Below, piece by piece: positions 27,747-35,262 of a DNA stretch of 64,000 nt. This DNA is from Intrasporangium calvum DSM 43043 (GTDB lineage Bacteria > Actinomycetota > Actinomycetes > Actinomycetales > Dermatophilaceae), in NCBI RefSeq assembly GCF_000184685.1, contig NC_014830.1:2542001-2606000 (forward strand). The letters are read 5' to 3'. Below the pieces are notes generated by a model. That model made no database searches. It had not been told where the DNA came from and was given only the letters and a program-made list of their open reading frames with translations. The position numbers and the translations under genes are program-made. Numbering within the stretch: position 1 is the first letter of the stretch; the number at the start of each line of letters is the position of its first letter.

Positions 27747-30700
27747 TCAGGCGGACTGCTGGGCGGTGACGTCACGGAGCCGCTGGGAGACCACCGTGGT
27801 GACCCCGTCTCCGCGCATGCTGACGCCGTAGAGGGCGTCGGCGATCTCCATCGTCTTCTTCTGGTGGGTGATGACGATGAGCTGGGAGCTGTCGCGCAGC
27901 TCCTCGAAGAGCGTGAGGAGGCGCCCGAGGTTGGCGTCGTCGAGGGCCGCCTCGACCTCGTCCATGATGTAGAACGGCGACGGGCGCGCCTTGAAGATCG
28001 CCACGAGCAGGGCGACCGCGACGAGCGACCGCTCGCCGCCCGAGAGCAGCGACAGGCGCTTGATCTTCTTGCCGGGCGGGCGGGCCTCCACCTCGAGCCC
28101 CGTCGTCAGCATGTTGGACGGGTCGGTGAGGATCAGGCGCCCCTCACCCCCTGGGAAGAGCCGCTGGAAGACCCGCTCGAACTGCACGGCGGTGTCCGCG
28201 AACGCCTCCGCGAAGACCCGTTCGACGCGCTCGTCGACCTCCTTGACGATGTCGAGCAGGTCCCGCTTGGAGTTCTTGAGGTCCTCGAGCTGCTCGGTGA
28301 GGAACTTGTGCCGCTCCTCGAGGGCAGCGAACTCCTCGAGCGCGAGCGGGTTGATCCGCCCGAGGGCGCTCAGCTTGCGCTCGGCCTGGCGCAACCGCTT
28401 CTCCTGGGCCTCGCGGACGAAGGGCGCGGGCTCCGGCTGCGGCGCATCGGGGTCGGCCGCGGGGTCCGGCACGGCCGGGACGAGCTGGTGCGGCCCGTAC
28501 TCCTCGACCAGGTCCTCGGGAGAGATGCCGAGCTCCTCGACGGCCTTCTGCTGCAGCTGCTCGATGCGCAGTCGCTGCTGGGCGCGGGCCACCTCGTCGC
28601 GGTGGACGCTGTCGGTCAGCTCGCGCAGCTCGTTCTGCAGGGTCGCGAGGTCGCGCCGGACGACGGCCAGCTCGGCATCGCGCTCGGTGCGCGCCTGCTC
28701 GGCGCTCCGTCGAGCCGCATCGGCCTCCTCGGCGGACTCGGTGAGGAGGTCGTGCGCCCAGGCCGCAGCGACCCGGACTGCCTCGGCGACCGTGGCCTCG
28801 CGCTCGCGTCGGGCCCGTCTGGCCGCGAGTCGCTCGCGGGTCTCCTCCTCGTGCCGGGCGGCGCGCTCGAGCGCCTCGGCGCGGTCCCGGAGCGCACGGA
28901 CCCGCTCCTCGCGGGTGTGCAGTCCGAGCCGCAGCTCGGTCTCGGTGGTGCGCGCCTCCCGCGCCACGGCGTCGAGACGGTCGCGCTCCTCCGTCGACGG
29001 CTCGGCCTCGATCTCGCCCTCGACGCTGGCCGCCTCGAGGCGCTCGAGCAGCTCGGCGTGCTCGGTCTGGTCGGCCTCGAGCGCGGCGGTCGCGTCGGCG
29101 ATGGCCCGCTCCGTCCGCTCGACCTCGGCCCGCGCCGCCCGGAGGGTCTGACCGAGCGAGCCGAGCCGCTCGGCGATGGCCGACATGCGTGCATCACTCT
29201 CGTGCAGCCGCTCGAGGGTGGCCTCGACCCGGTCGTTCACCTCGGCCCGGGTGGACTCCGCGGCGGCGAGCGCGAACCTGGCCCGCTCTCCCGCCCGGGT
29301 GGACTCGGTGACCTGGGTCTGCGCGGCCTCGAGGGCGGCCTGGAGCTCGAGCAGGCTGGGGGCGGCGAGGCTCCCGCCCCGGACGAGACCGGGGGCGAAG
29401 ACGTCCCCGCCGCGCGTCACCGCGGTGACTCCCGGCTCCGAGCGGACGAGCCGGGCGGCCGAGGCGGGGTCCTCGACGAGCGCGACCCGCTCGAGCGCCC
29501 GGTCCAGGGCCGGTCGCACGCCCTCGGGACAGTGGACGACGTCACGGGCCCACCGGGCGCCGGCGGGCAGCGCGGGCCACGCCGAGTCGTCGACCCGCCC
29601 GGCCGACTCCGAGACGAGCAGGCTGGCCTGACCCGCGTCCTGCACCCGAAGCGTGTCGAGCGCTCGCGCCGCAGCGTCGAGAGAGCTGACCGCGAGGGCC
29701 TCGGCGGCGGCACCGAGGGCGGCAGCCACGGCGTTCTCGAGCCCCGGGTCGACGGTGACGAGGGAGGCGACCGAGCCGATGATCCCGTGCGCCTCGAGGT
29801 CGTCGCGCGCCGTGGCGAGGAGCGCGGCAGCGCCGTCCTTGCGGCTCAGGCTCAGCTCGAGGGTCTCGACGCGGGCGGCGGCGGTCGTGCGGGCCCGGTC
29901 AGCAGCCTGCTCGGCCTCGCGCCAGCGGGCCACCTCGGCCTCCGCCGCCTCGAGCTCCGCCGCAGCCTGCTCGTAGTCCGAGTCGAGTCCTTCCTCGCCC
30001 TCCTCGTCCTCCGCGACGCCGGCCTCGAGGCCGGCGAACTCCCGCTCCGCCTCGGCAGCACGCCGCTGGGCCTGCTCGGCGGTGGACCGGAGCCGGCCGA
30101 GCTCGGCCTCGCGCGCCTCGATGCGGGAGGCCTTGGCCCCCACCTGCCCACCCAGCTTGGCCAGCCCCTCGCGACGGTCGGCAGCGGCGCGCGTGGCGCG
30201 GGCCAGCCGCGACGTCTCCTCCGCGTAGCTCCGCTCGGCCTCGTTGCGGGTCAGCACGGCCTCCTCGAGGGTGGCCTTGAGCTCGTCGAGCTCGGCGAGG
30301 AGCATCTCCTCCTGCTCCCGCACGTCGGCGGCTTGCGCGCGCAGCTGCTCCGGGTCACGGGTCGACTGGCTCTCGTCGGCGCCGCCGTCGTCCTCGCTCA
30401 GCAGGCGCACCCGCTCCGCGGCGAGCGAGAGCGTCGCGGCCATCCGCTCGACGAGCCGACTGAGCGACACGTACTGGTCCTGGGCCTGGGCGAGGGCGGG
30501 GCGGGCATCCTCGGCGGCGCGTTCCAGGCCGGTGATCCGCTGGCCCAGCTCGGCCATCGCCTCCTCGACCTCGGTGCGCCGCTGGATGAGGGCGGACTCG
30601 TCCGCGACCTCCTGCTCCAGGGTCGAGGTGAGCTGAACGAGGTCATCGGCGAGGAGGCGCAGGCGCGCGTCGCGGGCGTCGGTCTGGATGACGGCGGCCC

Positions 30701-31340
30701 TGCGGGCGGTCTCGGCCTGGCGTCCGAGCGGACCGAGCTGGCGGCGGATCTCACCCGTCAGGTCGTGGACGCGGGTGAGGTTGGCCTCCATCGTCTCGAG
30801 CTTGCGCAGCGCCCGTTCCTTGCGCTTGCGGTGCTTGAGGACGCCGGCGGCCTCCTCGATGAAGCCGCGACGTTCCTCGGGGGTGGCCCGGAGCACCGTG
30901 TCGAGCTGGCCCTGCCCGACGATGACGTGCATCTCGCGCCCGATGCCGCTGTCGGAGAGCAGCTCCTGGATGTCGAGCAGTCGGCACGGCGTGCCGTTGA
31001 TCGAGTAGTCCGAGCCGCCGTTGCGGAACATCGTCCGGGCGATCGTGACCTCGGTGTAGTCGATCGGCAGCGCGCCGTCAGTGTTGTCGATGGTCAGCGC
31101 CACCTCGGCGCGGCCGAGCGGCGCGCGACCGGCCGTGCCGGCGAAGATGACGTCCTCCATCTTGCCGCCGCGCAGGGACTTCGCGCCCTGCTCCCCCATC
31201 ACCCAGGCGAGCGCGTCGACGACGTTGGACTTGCCGGAGCCGTTGGGGCCGACGATGCACGTGATGCCCGGCTCGAGGCGAAGGTGGGTCGCCGACGCGA
31301 AGGACTTGAAGCCCTTCAGGGTGAGGCTCTTGACGTACAC
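27747..31340 (-). CDS. smc: Chromosome segregation protein SMC
   Basis: SMC forms the ScpAB condensin that organises and segregates the chromosome. The 1197-residue protein has the N-terminal ATPase lobe (YVKSLTLKGFKSFASATHLR, Walker A GPNGSGKSNVVDALAW), two long coiled coils rich in Glu/Ala/Arg, a hinge at about residues 510-660 (HGIIGSVASLVTVDPGLENA), and the C-terminal lobe with signature LSGGERSLVAVALLVAIF and Walker B YIMDEVEAALDD. The GTG at 31340 is chosen for family fit; the longer frame adds a basic, unconserved segment. ftsY downstream is the usual neighbour. Confidence 0.97.
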   Translation of the reverse strand: MYVKSLTLKGFKSFASATHLRLEPGITCIVGPNGSGKSNVVDALAWVMGEQGAKSLRGGKMEDVIFAGTAGRAPLGRAEVALTIDNTDGALPIDYTEVTIARTMFRNGGSDYSINGTPCRLLDIQELLSDSGIGREMHVIVGQGQLDTVLRATPEERRGFIEEAAGVLKHRKRKERALRKLETMEANLTRVHDLTGEIRRQLGPLGRQAETARRAAVIQTDARDARLRLLADDLVQLTSTLEQEVADESALIQRRTEVEEAMAELGQRITGLERAAEDARPALAQAQDQYVSLSRLVERMAATLSLAAERVRLLSEDDGGADESQSTRDPEQLRAQAADVREQEEMLLAELDELKATLEEAVLTRNEAERSYAEETSRLARATRAAADRREGLAKLGGQVGAKASRIEAREAELGRLRSTAEQAQRRAAEAEREFAGLEAGVAEDEEGEEGLDSDYEQAAAELEAAEAEVARWREAEQAADRARTTAAARVETLELSLSRKDGAAALLATARDDLEAHGIIGSVASLVTVDPGLENAVAAALGAAAEALAVSSLDAAARALDTLRVQDAGQASLLVSESAGRVDDSAWPALPAGARWARDVVHCPEGVRPALDRALERVALVEDPASAARLVRSEPGVTAVTRGGDVFAPGLVRGGSLAAPSLLELQAALEAAQTQVTESTRAGERARFALAAAESTRAEVNDRVEATLERLHESDARMSAIAERLGSLGQTLRAARAEVERTERAIADATAALEADQTEHAELLERLEAASVEGEIEAEPSTEERDRLDAVAREARTTETELRLGLHTREERVRALRDRAEALERAARHEEETRERLAARRARREREATVAEAVRVAAAWAHDLLTESAEEADAARRSAEQARTERDAELAVVRRDLATLQNELRELTDSVHRDEVARAQQRLRIEQLQQKAVEELGISPEDLVEEYGPHQLVPAVPDPAADPDAPQPEPAPFVREAQEKRLRQAERKLSALGRINPLALEEFAALEERHKFLTEQLEDLKNSKRDLLDIVKEVDERVERVFAEAFADTAVQFERVFQRLFPGGEGRLILTDPSNMLTTGLEVEARPPGKKIKRLSLLSGGERSLVAVALLVAIFKARPSPFYIMDEVEAALDDANLGRLLTLFEELRDSSQLIVITHQKKTMEIADALYGVSMRGDGVTTVVSQRLRDVTAQQSA

Positions 31341-31435
31341 GACCCGTTGATTCCTTCTGCCGACCTTGCGCTGCGACCTCCACCTCGGTGCTCGCCGGTG
31401 ACGGCACCGTGACGGCGCCACCTGCTCGAGATCTC

Positions 31436-31468
31436 GGTCAGACTACTAACGAGGCTTCGCCTCTGACC
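31436..31468. other. Nested inverted repeats at left edge of the foreign-looking gene
   Basis: GGTCAGA (31436-31442) pairs with TCTGACC (31462-31468), and a smaller hairpin GAGGC-TTC-GCCTC lies at 31451-31463; the two overlap. The same TCAGA core recurs inverted beyond the right end of the gene at 33144-33150 (GTCAGAG). These may be an element boundary or a hairpin in the leader. Confidence 0.4.
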
Positions 31469-31518
31469 GCCGAGGTGCGGGGCTGGTTTGTCGTGTCGGG
31501 CGGGATCACGCTGGGGTG

Positions 31519-33129
31519 ATGGGCGCGACGGTGACGGTCAATGATCTGCTCGATGGGCACGTGGCACTGGATGTGCAGTGCTTGGACCGGATCTACCTTA
31601 ACGGCTACGTGCCGAACCTGCAGGTGCCCGGTCAGGTGGTCTCGTTCATGACCACGCATTTGGGACTGCCGCTCCCGTCGCCGGCGATCATGGAGAAGAT
31701 CGGCACCGCGTTTCGCCGCTCGGTCAGGAAGTTCGCTGACACGCGGGGTGTCCCGGTGGTCAAGTTCGCCAAGGGGGTTCGGAAGGTCGAGGTGATGCGC
31801 CGCTACCTGAACGCGCAGGCCAAGACGGGCGCGTCGGGGGTGGCCGCGATCGGGGTCGCGCAGGAGTACCAGAATGTGTACGCCTCGAGTGAGCGGCAGG
31901 GACGCAATGGGATGCCCTGGTTCTCGTTCCACAAGGCCGACCGGCGTGTCACCTGCTTCTACTTCTACCTGTGGGACGCCGATTTCGGGCCGGGTTTCAT
32001 CAAGGTCTGCGCGTACTTCCCGTACCCGGTCAAGGTCTGGCTCAATGGGCACGAGTGGGCCAAACGGCAAGCCACCCTCGCGGGGATCGGGTTCACCGAG
32101 CTGTCCAACGGGTTCGCTACCTGCGATGACCCCGCCGCGTTGCAGGCGATCTGTGACCGGCTCGGACCGGAGGTCATCGGGGCCTTCTTCGACCGCTGGA
32201 TGAGCGTGCTGCCGCTGCCGCTGACCGACCACGACCGAAGCGCCGGGTACTGGTGGGAGCTGTCGATGCGCCAGGTCGAGGTCTCCCGCACCATCGTGTT
32301 CGACGCCCCCCGCCAGGCCCGCGCCTTCTTCGAGGCCCTCGTCGTGGACAACCTCGACATCGGCCGGCCCGAGTCGGTGGAGCTGATCTTCACCGGCCCA
32401 CCCAAGCGCGGTCGCCCGTTCAAGATCGGCTGCCAGCCCAAGACCAAAGTCGTCACCCGCGACACAGACGTGACCGTCAACGCGTTCTTCAAGCACTCCC
32501 GGCTCAAGCAGTACCTCAAAGACGGTCGCGCGCTGCGGATCGAGACTGTCATCAATTGCCCCGACGACCTGCAGTGCCACCGCCGCCTGATCCATCTTCA
32601 CGAGCTGCAGTCCAAGGCCCGTGACGTCAACGCTCGCCTGCTCGATACTGAACGTGTCGGGCAGGGCTGTGTCCTTGCGAGCCCAGCCTTTGAGCGGGTC
32701 GCACAGTCCACCCTCACCGAGGATGGCCGGAGGTCGCCCGCGCTACGGTTCGGAGATCCTCGGGTCATGGCCCTGCTCGGCGCCCTGTGTGTCGGATTGA
32801 ACGCCCTCGGATTCACCAACCGGAGCCTGCGCGCCCAGGTGAGCCATCTGCTCGGCGTTCCCTACACCGTCAACCAGATGAGCTACGACCTCGCCCGACT
32901 CCGCTCAAACGGCCTCATCGGACGCCGACCCGGAGCCAACACCTACGACCTGACCCCCGACGGGCAACGCGTGGCGATCTTCTACACCAAGGTCCACGAC
33001 CGGCTCCTGCGCCCGCTGATCGCCGCCAACACCCGACCCGCCCCGCTCGAACTGCGCCAAGCCCTGCGAACCATCGACCGACACGTCCGCGGCTACATCG
33101 ACACCGCGCGGCTCGGAACCGCCGCGTAG
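31519..33129 (+). CDS. Uncharacterised protein with C-terminal winged-helix-like region; possible mobile-element gene
   Basis: Not recognised as a named family. The 536-residue soluble protein has an N-terminal region (VTVNDLLDGHVALDVQCLDR, LNGYVPNLQVPGQVVSFM), a well-ordered middle rich in aromatic and charged residues (VTCFYFYLWDADFGPGFIKV, VWLNGHEWAKRQ), a basic stretch (GPPKRGRPFKIGCQPKTK), and a C-terminal segment like a winged helix (NQMSYDLARLRSNGLIGRRP). No transposase DDE triad, recombinase motif or signal peptide is evident. GC is lower than neighbours: two sampled 60-base stretches contain 33 and 37 G/C, against 49 in a stretch of smc. It splits the usual smc-acyP neighbourhood. 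The sequence suggests a nucleic-acid-binding role and horizontal origin; both are inference. Confidence 0.75.
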   Translation: MGATVTVNDLLDGHVALDVQCLDRIYLNGYVPNLQVPGQVVSFMTTHLGLPLPSPAIMEKIGTAFRRSVRKFADTRGVPVVKFAKGVRKVEVMRRYLNAQAKTGASGVAAIGVAQEYQNVYASSERQGRNGMPWFSFHKADRRVTCFYFYLWDADFGPGFIKVCAYFPYPVKVWLNGHEWAKRQATLAGIGFTELSNGFATCDDPAALQAICDRLGPEVIGAFFDRWMSVLPLPLTDHDRSAGYWWELSMRQVEVSRTIVFDAPRQARAFFEALVVDNLDIGRPESVELIFTGPPKRGRPFKIGCQPKTKVVTRDTDVTVNAFFKHSRLKQYLKDGRALRIETVINCPDDLQCHRRLIHLHELQSKARDVNARLLDTERVGQGCVLASPAFERVAQSTLTEDGRRSPALRFGDPRVMALLGALCVGLNALGFTNRSLRAQVSHLLGVPYTVNQMSYDLARLRSNGLIGRRPGANTYDLTPDGQRVAIFYTKVHDRLLRPLIAANTRPAPLELRQALRTIDRHVRGYIDTARLGTAA

Positions 33130-33152
33130 AACTCAAGACTGGCGTCAGAGTT

Positions 33153-33188
33153 TGCGGCCCCAAGGATCGTTGCGGCCCCAAGGATCGC
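33153..33188. repeat. 18-bp tandem duplication downstream of the unknown gene
   Basis: TGCGGCCCCAAGGATCGT (33153-33170) is followed directly by TGCGGCCCCAAGGATCGC (33171-33188), 17 of 18 identical. It begins 24 bases after the stop codon at 33129 and may mark the right boundary of an inserted segment. Confidence 0.8.
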
Positions 33189-33227
33189 TAGCCAGCCGGC
33201 GCGGAACCGCGGACGTCGCGCCCGAGC

Positions 33228-33245
33228 GAGCACAGCGGCATACGG
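33228..33245 (+). repeat. Dispersed 18-bp repeat, copy 8
   Basis: GAGCACAGCGGCATACGG, one change from consensus, between the unknown gene and the VOC gene. Confidence 0.8.
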
Positions 33246-33260
33246 CCCTGGGGTGGCCGG

Positions 33261-33674
33261 GTGAGCACCATCGACCACCTCGTGGTCGCCGCGGCCACCC
33301 TGGAGGAGGGGGTGCGGTGGCTGGAGGGACGCGTCGGCGTGCCGCTCGAGCCGGACGCGATGGAGCTGCGCCGGGGAGCGAACGAGTGGGCCCTCACGGT
33401 TCCCCCCGATGGCCGTATGCCGCTGGGCGGGCGCGCGCCGTCCCGCATCCTCTGGCGCACTCCCCCTCCGTCGACCCTGCTGCCGGACAGCGGGGTTCGC
33501 CTCGTCGAGCTGAGGTTGTCGACGCCCGACCCGGAGGCCCTCATGACGCTGCTGGTCGACGTGCGTGGACCGGTCCGGGTCGGCGCCGGACCGCCCGCGC
33601 TCGCGGCGACCGTGTCCCGGCGGACCGGGCCCGGCGGAGGCGTCGAGCTCATCGAGATCGGGTCCGTAGAGTGA
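33261..33674 (+). CDS. VOC/glyoxalase-like protein, internally shortened
   Basis: A 137-residue protein of the glyoxalase-like (VOC) superfamily. The first 25 residues (STIDHLVVAAATLEEGVRWL) and the last 90 (ANEWALTVPPDGRMPLGG, LLPDSGVRLVELRLSTPDPE, GPPALAATV) match a family usually near 200 residues. The middle, which normally carries the GTHN and YLEVIAIDP metal-site region, is missing: VPLEPDAMELRRGANEW joins the two parts. It is therefore probably non-functional or a different minimal form. GTG start at 33261. A dispersed-repeat copy lies within it. The next gene begins four bases downstream. Confidence 0.65.
   Translation: MSTIDHLVVAAATLEEGVRWLEGRVGVPLEPDAMELRRGANEWALTVPPDGRMPLGGRAPSRILWRTPPPSTLLPDSGVRLVELRLSTPDPEALMTLLVDVRGPVRVGAGPPALAATVSRRTGPGGGVELIEIGSVE
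33413..33428 (-). repeat. Dispersed 18-bp repeat, copy 9 (inside VOC gene)
   Basis: CCGTATGCCGCTGGGC, reverse complement of most of the consensus. It is read as Arg-Met-Pro-Leu-Gly, a spot where the VOC family normally has a similar DG-x-LPFGG motif, so part of the match could be chance. Confidence 0.55.
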
Positions 33675-33678
33675 CGGA

Positions 33679-34311
33679 GTGAGCGACGACCCCCACACGA
33701 TCACGACGATCGACCGGCTCCTCGAGGTCTACCCGCACGCTCCCGCGGCCACCTCTCTCCGCAAGGAGACGCCCGTCCTGACCCCCTCCTACGCGGCCTT
33801 CGTTCGAGCCGCGCCTTTCTGCGTCGTGTCCACGGTGGGGCCGGGAGGGCTCGACCAGTCACCCCGCGGTGACGCTCCCGGGTTCGTCCGGGTGCGCGAC
33901 GAACGGACCCTCGTCCTCCCCGACCGGCGCGGGAACCACCGGCTCGACACGCTGCGCAACGTCGTCGCCGACCCGCGTGTCGGGCTCCTCTTCCTCGTGC
34001 CGGGGGTCGGCCACGAGCTCCGGGTCCGTGGGACGGCTCTCCTGTCGACCGACCCGCACGAGCTGGCCCAGCACGAGGTCCGGGGGGCGGCGCCGGCGTC
34101 GGTGCTCGTCGTCACCGTCGAACGGGTCTACTTCCAGTGCGCCCGGGCGATGAAGCGCTCGGGCCTCTGGGACCCGGCGACGTGGCCCGACCCCACCGCG
34201 GTGCCGACCGCCGGGCAGATGGCTTGGGAGTCCGGCGGGTTCACGTCACCGGACGAGGCACGGGACTACGACGCGGTGCTCGACGAGCGCCAGGACGCCA
34301 CGCTCTACTGA
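33679..34311 (+). CDS. Pyridoxamine 5'-phosphate oxidase-family FMN-binding protein
   Basis: A 210-residue split-barrel flavoprotein of the PPOX superfamily, resembling the MSMEG_1061-type FMN-dependent group. Seen: SYAAFVRAAPFCVVSTVG, DQSPRGDAPGFVRVRDERTL, LPDRRGNHRLDTLRNVVADP (FMN/phosphate-binding region), and VYFQCARAMKRSGLWDPATW. Substrate unknown; members may use FMN or F420. GTG start at 33679, four bases after the VOC gene. It ends before a strong bidirectional hairpin. Confidence 0.85.
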   Translation: MSDDPHTITTIDRLLEVYPHAPAATSLRKETPVLTPSYAAFVRAAPFCVVSTVGPGGLDQSPRGDAPGFVRVRDERTLVLPDRRGNHRLDTLRNVVADPRVGLLFLVPGVGHELRVRGTALLSTDPHELAQHEVRGAAPASVLVVTVERVYFQCARAMKRSGLWDPATWPDPTAVPTAGQMAWESGGFTSPDEARDYDAVLDERQDATLY

Positions 34312-34315
34312 CCCC

Positions 34316-34364
34316 GTCGAGAGCAGGTCGCGACACGCGCCGTGTCGCGACCTGCTCTCTCGAC
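34316..34364. terminator. Long inverted repeat, likely bidirectional terminator
   Basis: AGCAGGTCGCGACACG (34322-34337) pairs perfectly with CGTGTCGCGACCTGCT (34341-34356) around a 3-base CGC loop, and the stem extends outward with a 2-base bulge. It lies between the convergent PPOX gene (ending 34311) and chorismate mutase gene (ending 34368), a natural place for a shared terminator. The arm resembles the inverted motif near ffh. Confidence 0.75.
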
Positions 34365-34367
34365 CGG

Positions 34368-34685
34368 TCATTCCCCGCCGGACGCGATCTGCTCGTGGTG
34401 GTGGATGACCTCGGCGATGATGAAGTTGAGGAACTTCTCGGCGAAGACCGGGTCCAGGCCGGCTTCGTCCGCGAGCATCCGCAGCCGCGCGATCTGACGC
34501 TCCTCGCGCGCAGGGTCGGCCGGTGGGAGGTTGTGCTCCGCCTTGAGCCGACCGACCTGCTGCGTGCACTTGAACCGCTCCGCGAGCAGGTGCACCAGCG
34601 CCGCGTCGATGTTGTCGATGCTGCTGCGCAGGCGGACCAGCTCGGCGGGAGTGTCGACCGGGGTCTCGGACGGAGAGTCGCTCAC
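34368..34685 (-). CDS. Chorismate mutase, AroQ type
   Basis: Small AroQ chorismate mutase (105 residues) converting chorismate to prephenate for Phe/Tyr synthesis. The helical fold shows ELVRLRSSIDNIDAALVHLL with the active-site Arg, AERFKCTQQVGRLKAEHNLP with the active-site Lys, and ADPAREERQIARLRMLADEA. Actinobacterial AroQ of this size often needs activation by DAHP synthase; the partner is not here. GTG start at 34685. It is followed by the bidirectional terminator. Confidence 0.92.
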   Translation of the reverse strand: MSDSPSETPVDTPAELVRLRSSIDNIDAALVHLLAERFKCTQQVGRLKAEHNLPPADPAREERQIARLRMLADEAGLDPVFAEKFLNFIIAEVIHHHEQIASGGE

Positions 34686-34766
34686 TCCGTCAGGCTAGGC
34701 GAGCTTCGGTCACGGTGTGGTGACGCGCCCGCCAACTGGACCGCCGACGTGGGCCGCGCGTCCTGC

Positions 34767-35057
34767 CTAGCGCTCGACGAAACCGGTCAGGTCCTCCCGC
34801 AGGGTGCCCGGCTGGACCACGACCGAGTCGACCAGGCCCGGCCGGCCCGTGGTCGTCGGCTCCTCCCGGAGCAGCTCCTCCAGCCGGGCCAGCGCGGCGG
34901 CCGGGCCCTGGGCCACGACCTCGACCCGACCGTCCGCCGTGTTGCGCGCATGGCCGACGAGCCCCAGCTCCAGCGCGCGAGCACGCACCCACCACCGGAA
35001 GCCGACGCCCTGGACCCGACCTCGGACGAACAGCGTCGCACGGTGCAGATCGCTCAT
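34767..35057 (-). CDS. acyP: Acylphosphatase
   Basis: A 96-residue acylphosphatase that hydrolyses carboxyl-phosphate anhydrides. The signature VRGRVQGVGFRWWVRARA (residues 10-27) contains the catalytic Arg and phosphate-binding loop; GLVGHARNTADGRVEVVAQG holds the catalytic Asn. The ATG at 35057 is the family start; the open frame extends much further into unrelated sequence. acyP normally lies near smc and mutM in actinobacteria, supporting an insertion between it and smc here. Confidence 0.94.
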   Translation of the reverse strand: MSDLHRATLFVRGRVQGVGFRWWVRARALELGLVGHARNTADGRVEVVAQGPAAALARLEELLREEPTTTGRPGLVDSVVVQPGTLREDLTGFVER

Positions 35058-35123
35058 GAAACCACCGTAGGCGCTCATGCAGACCAGCCCGGCCGGCCAG
35101 CCGACGGAGGGGTCGAGGGGAGC

Positions 35124-35141
35124 GAGCCCAGCGGCATACGG
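35124..35141 (+). repeat. Dispersed 18-bp repeat, copy 10
   Basis: Exact consensus GAGCCCAGCGGCATACGG in the spacer between divergent acyP and the acyltransferase gene. Confidence 0.9.
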
Positions 35142-35262
35142 CATCGAAGCCCGCCTCGGCCGGCCACCGCGCGCCTCCGTCTGACCGTCCCCGCCCGTCC
35201 TTATGCTCGGTAGCGGGGCCGAGCCCCGTTCGGCCACCCGTCGGCAACGAGGAGGGAGCCAC

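Noticed and set aside
27864-31412. 1182-codon open frame on the plus strand opposite smc
   Set aside because: It is the antisense shadow of a conserved SMC gene, low in aromatic residues and rich in Arg/Gly/Leu as expected of complementary high-GC frames.
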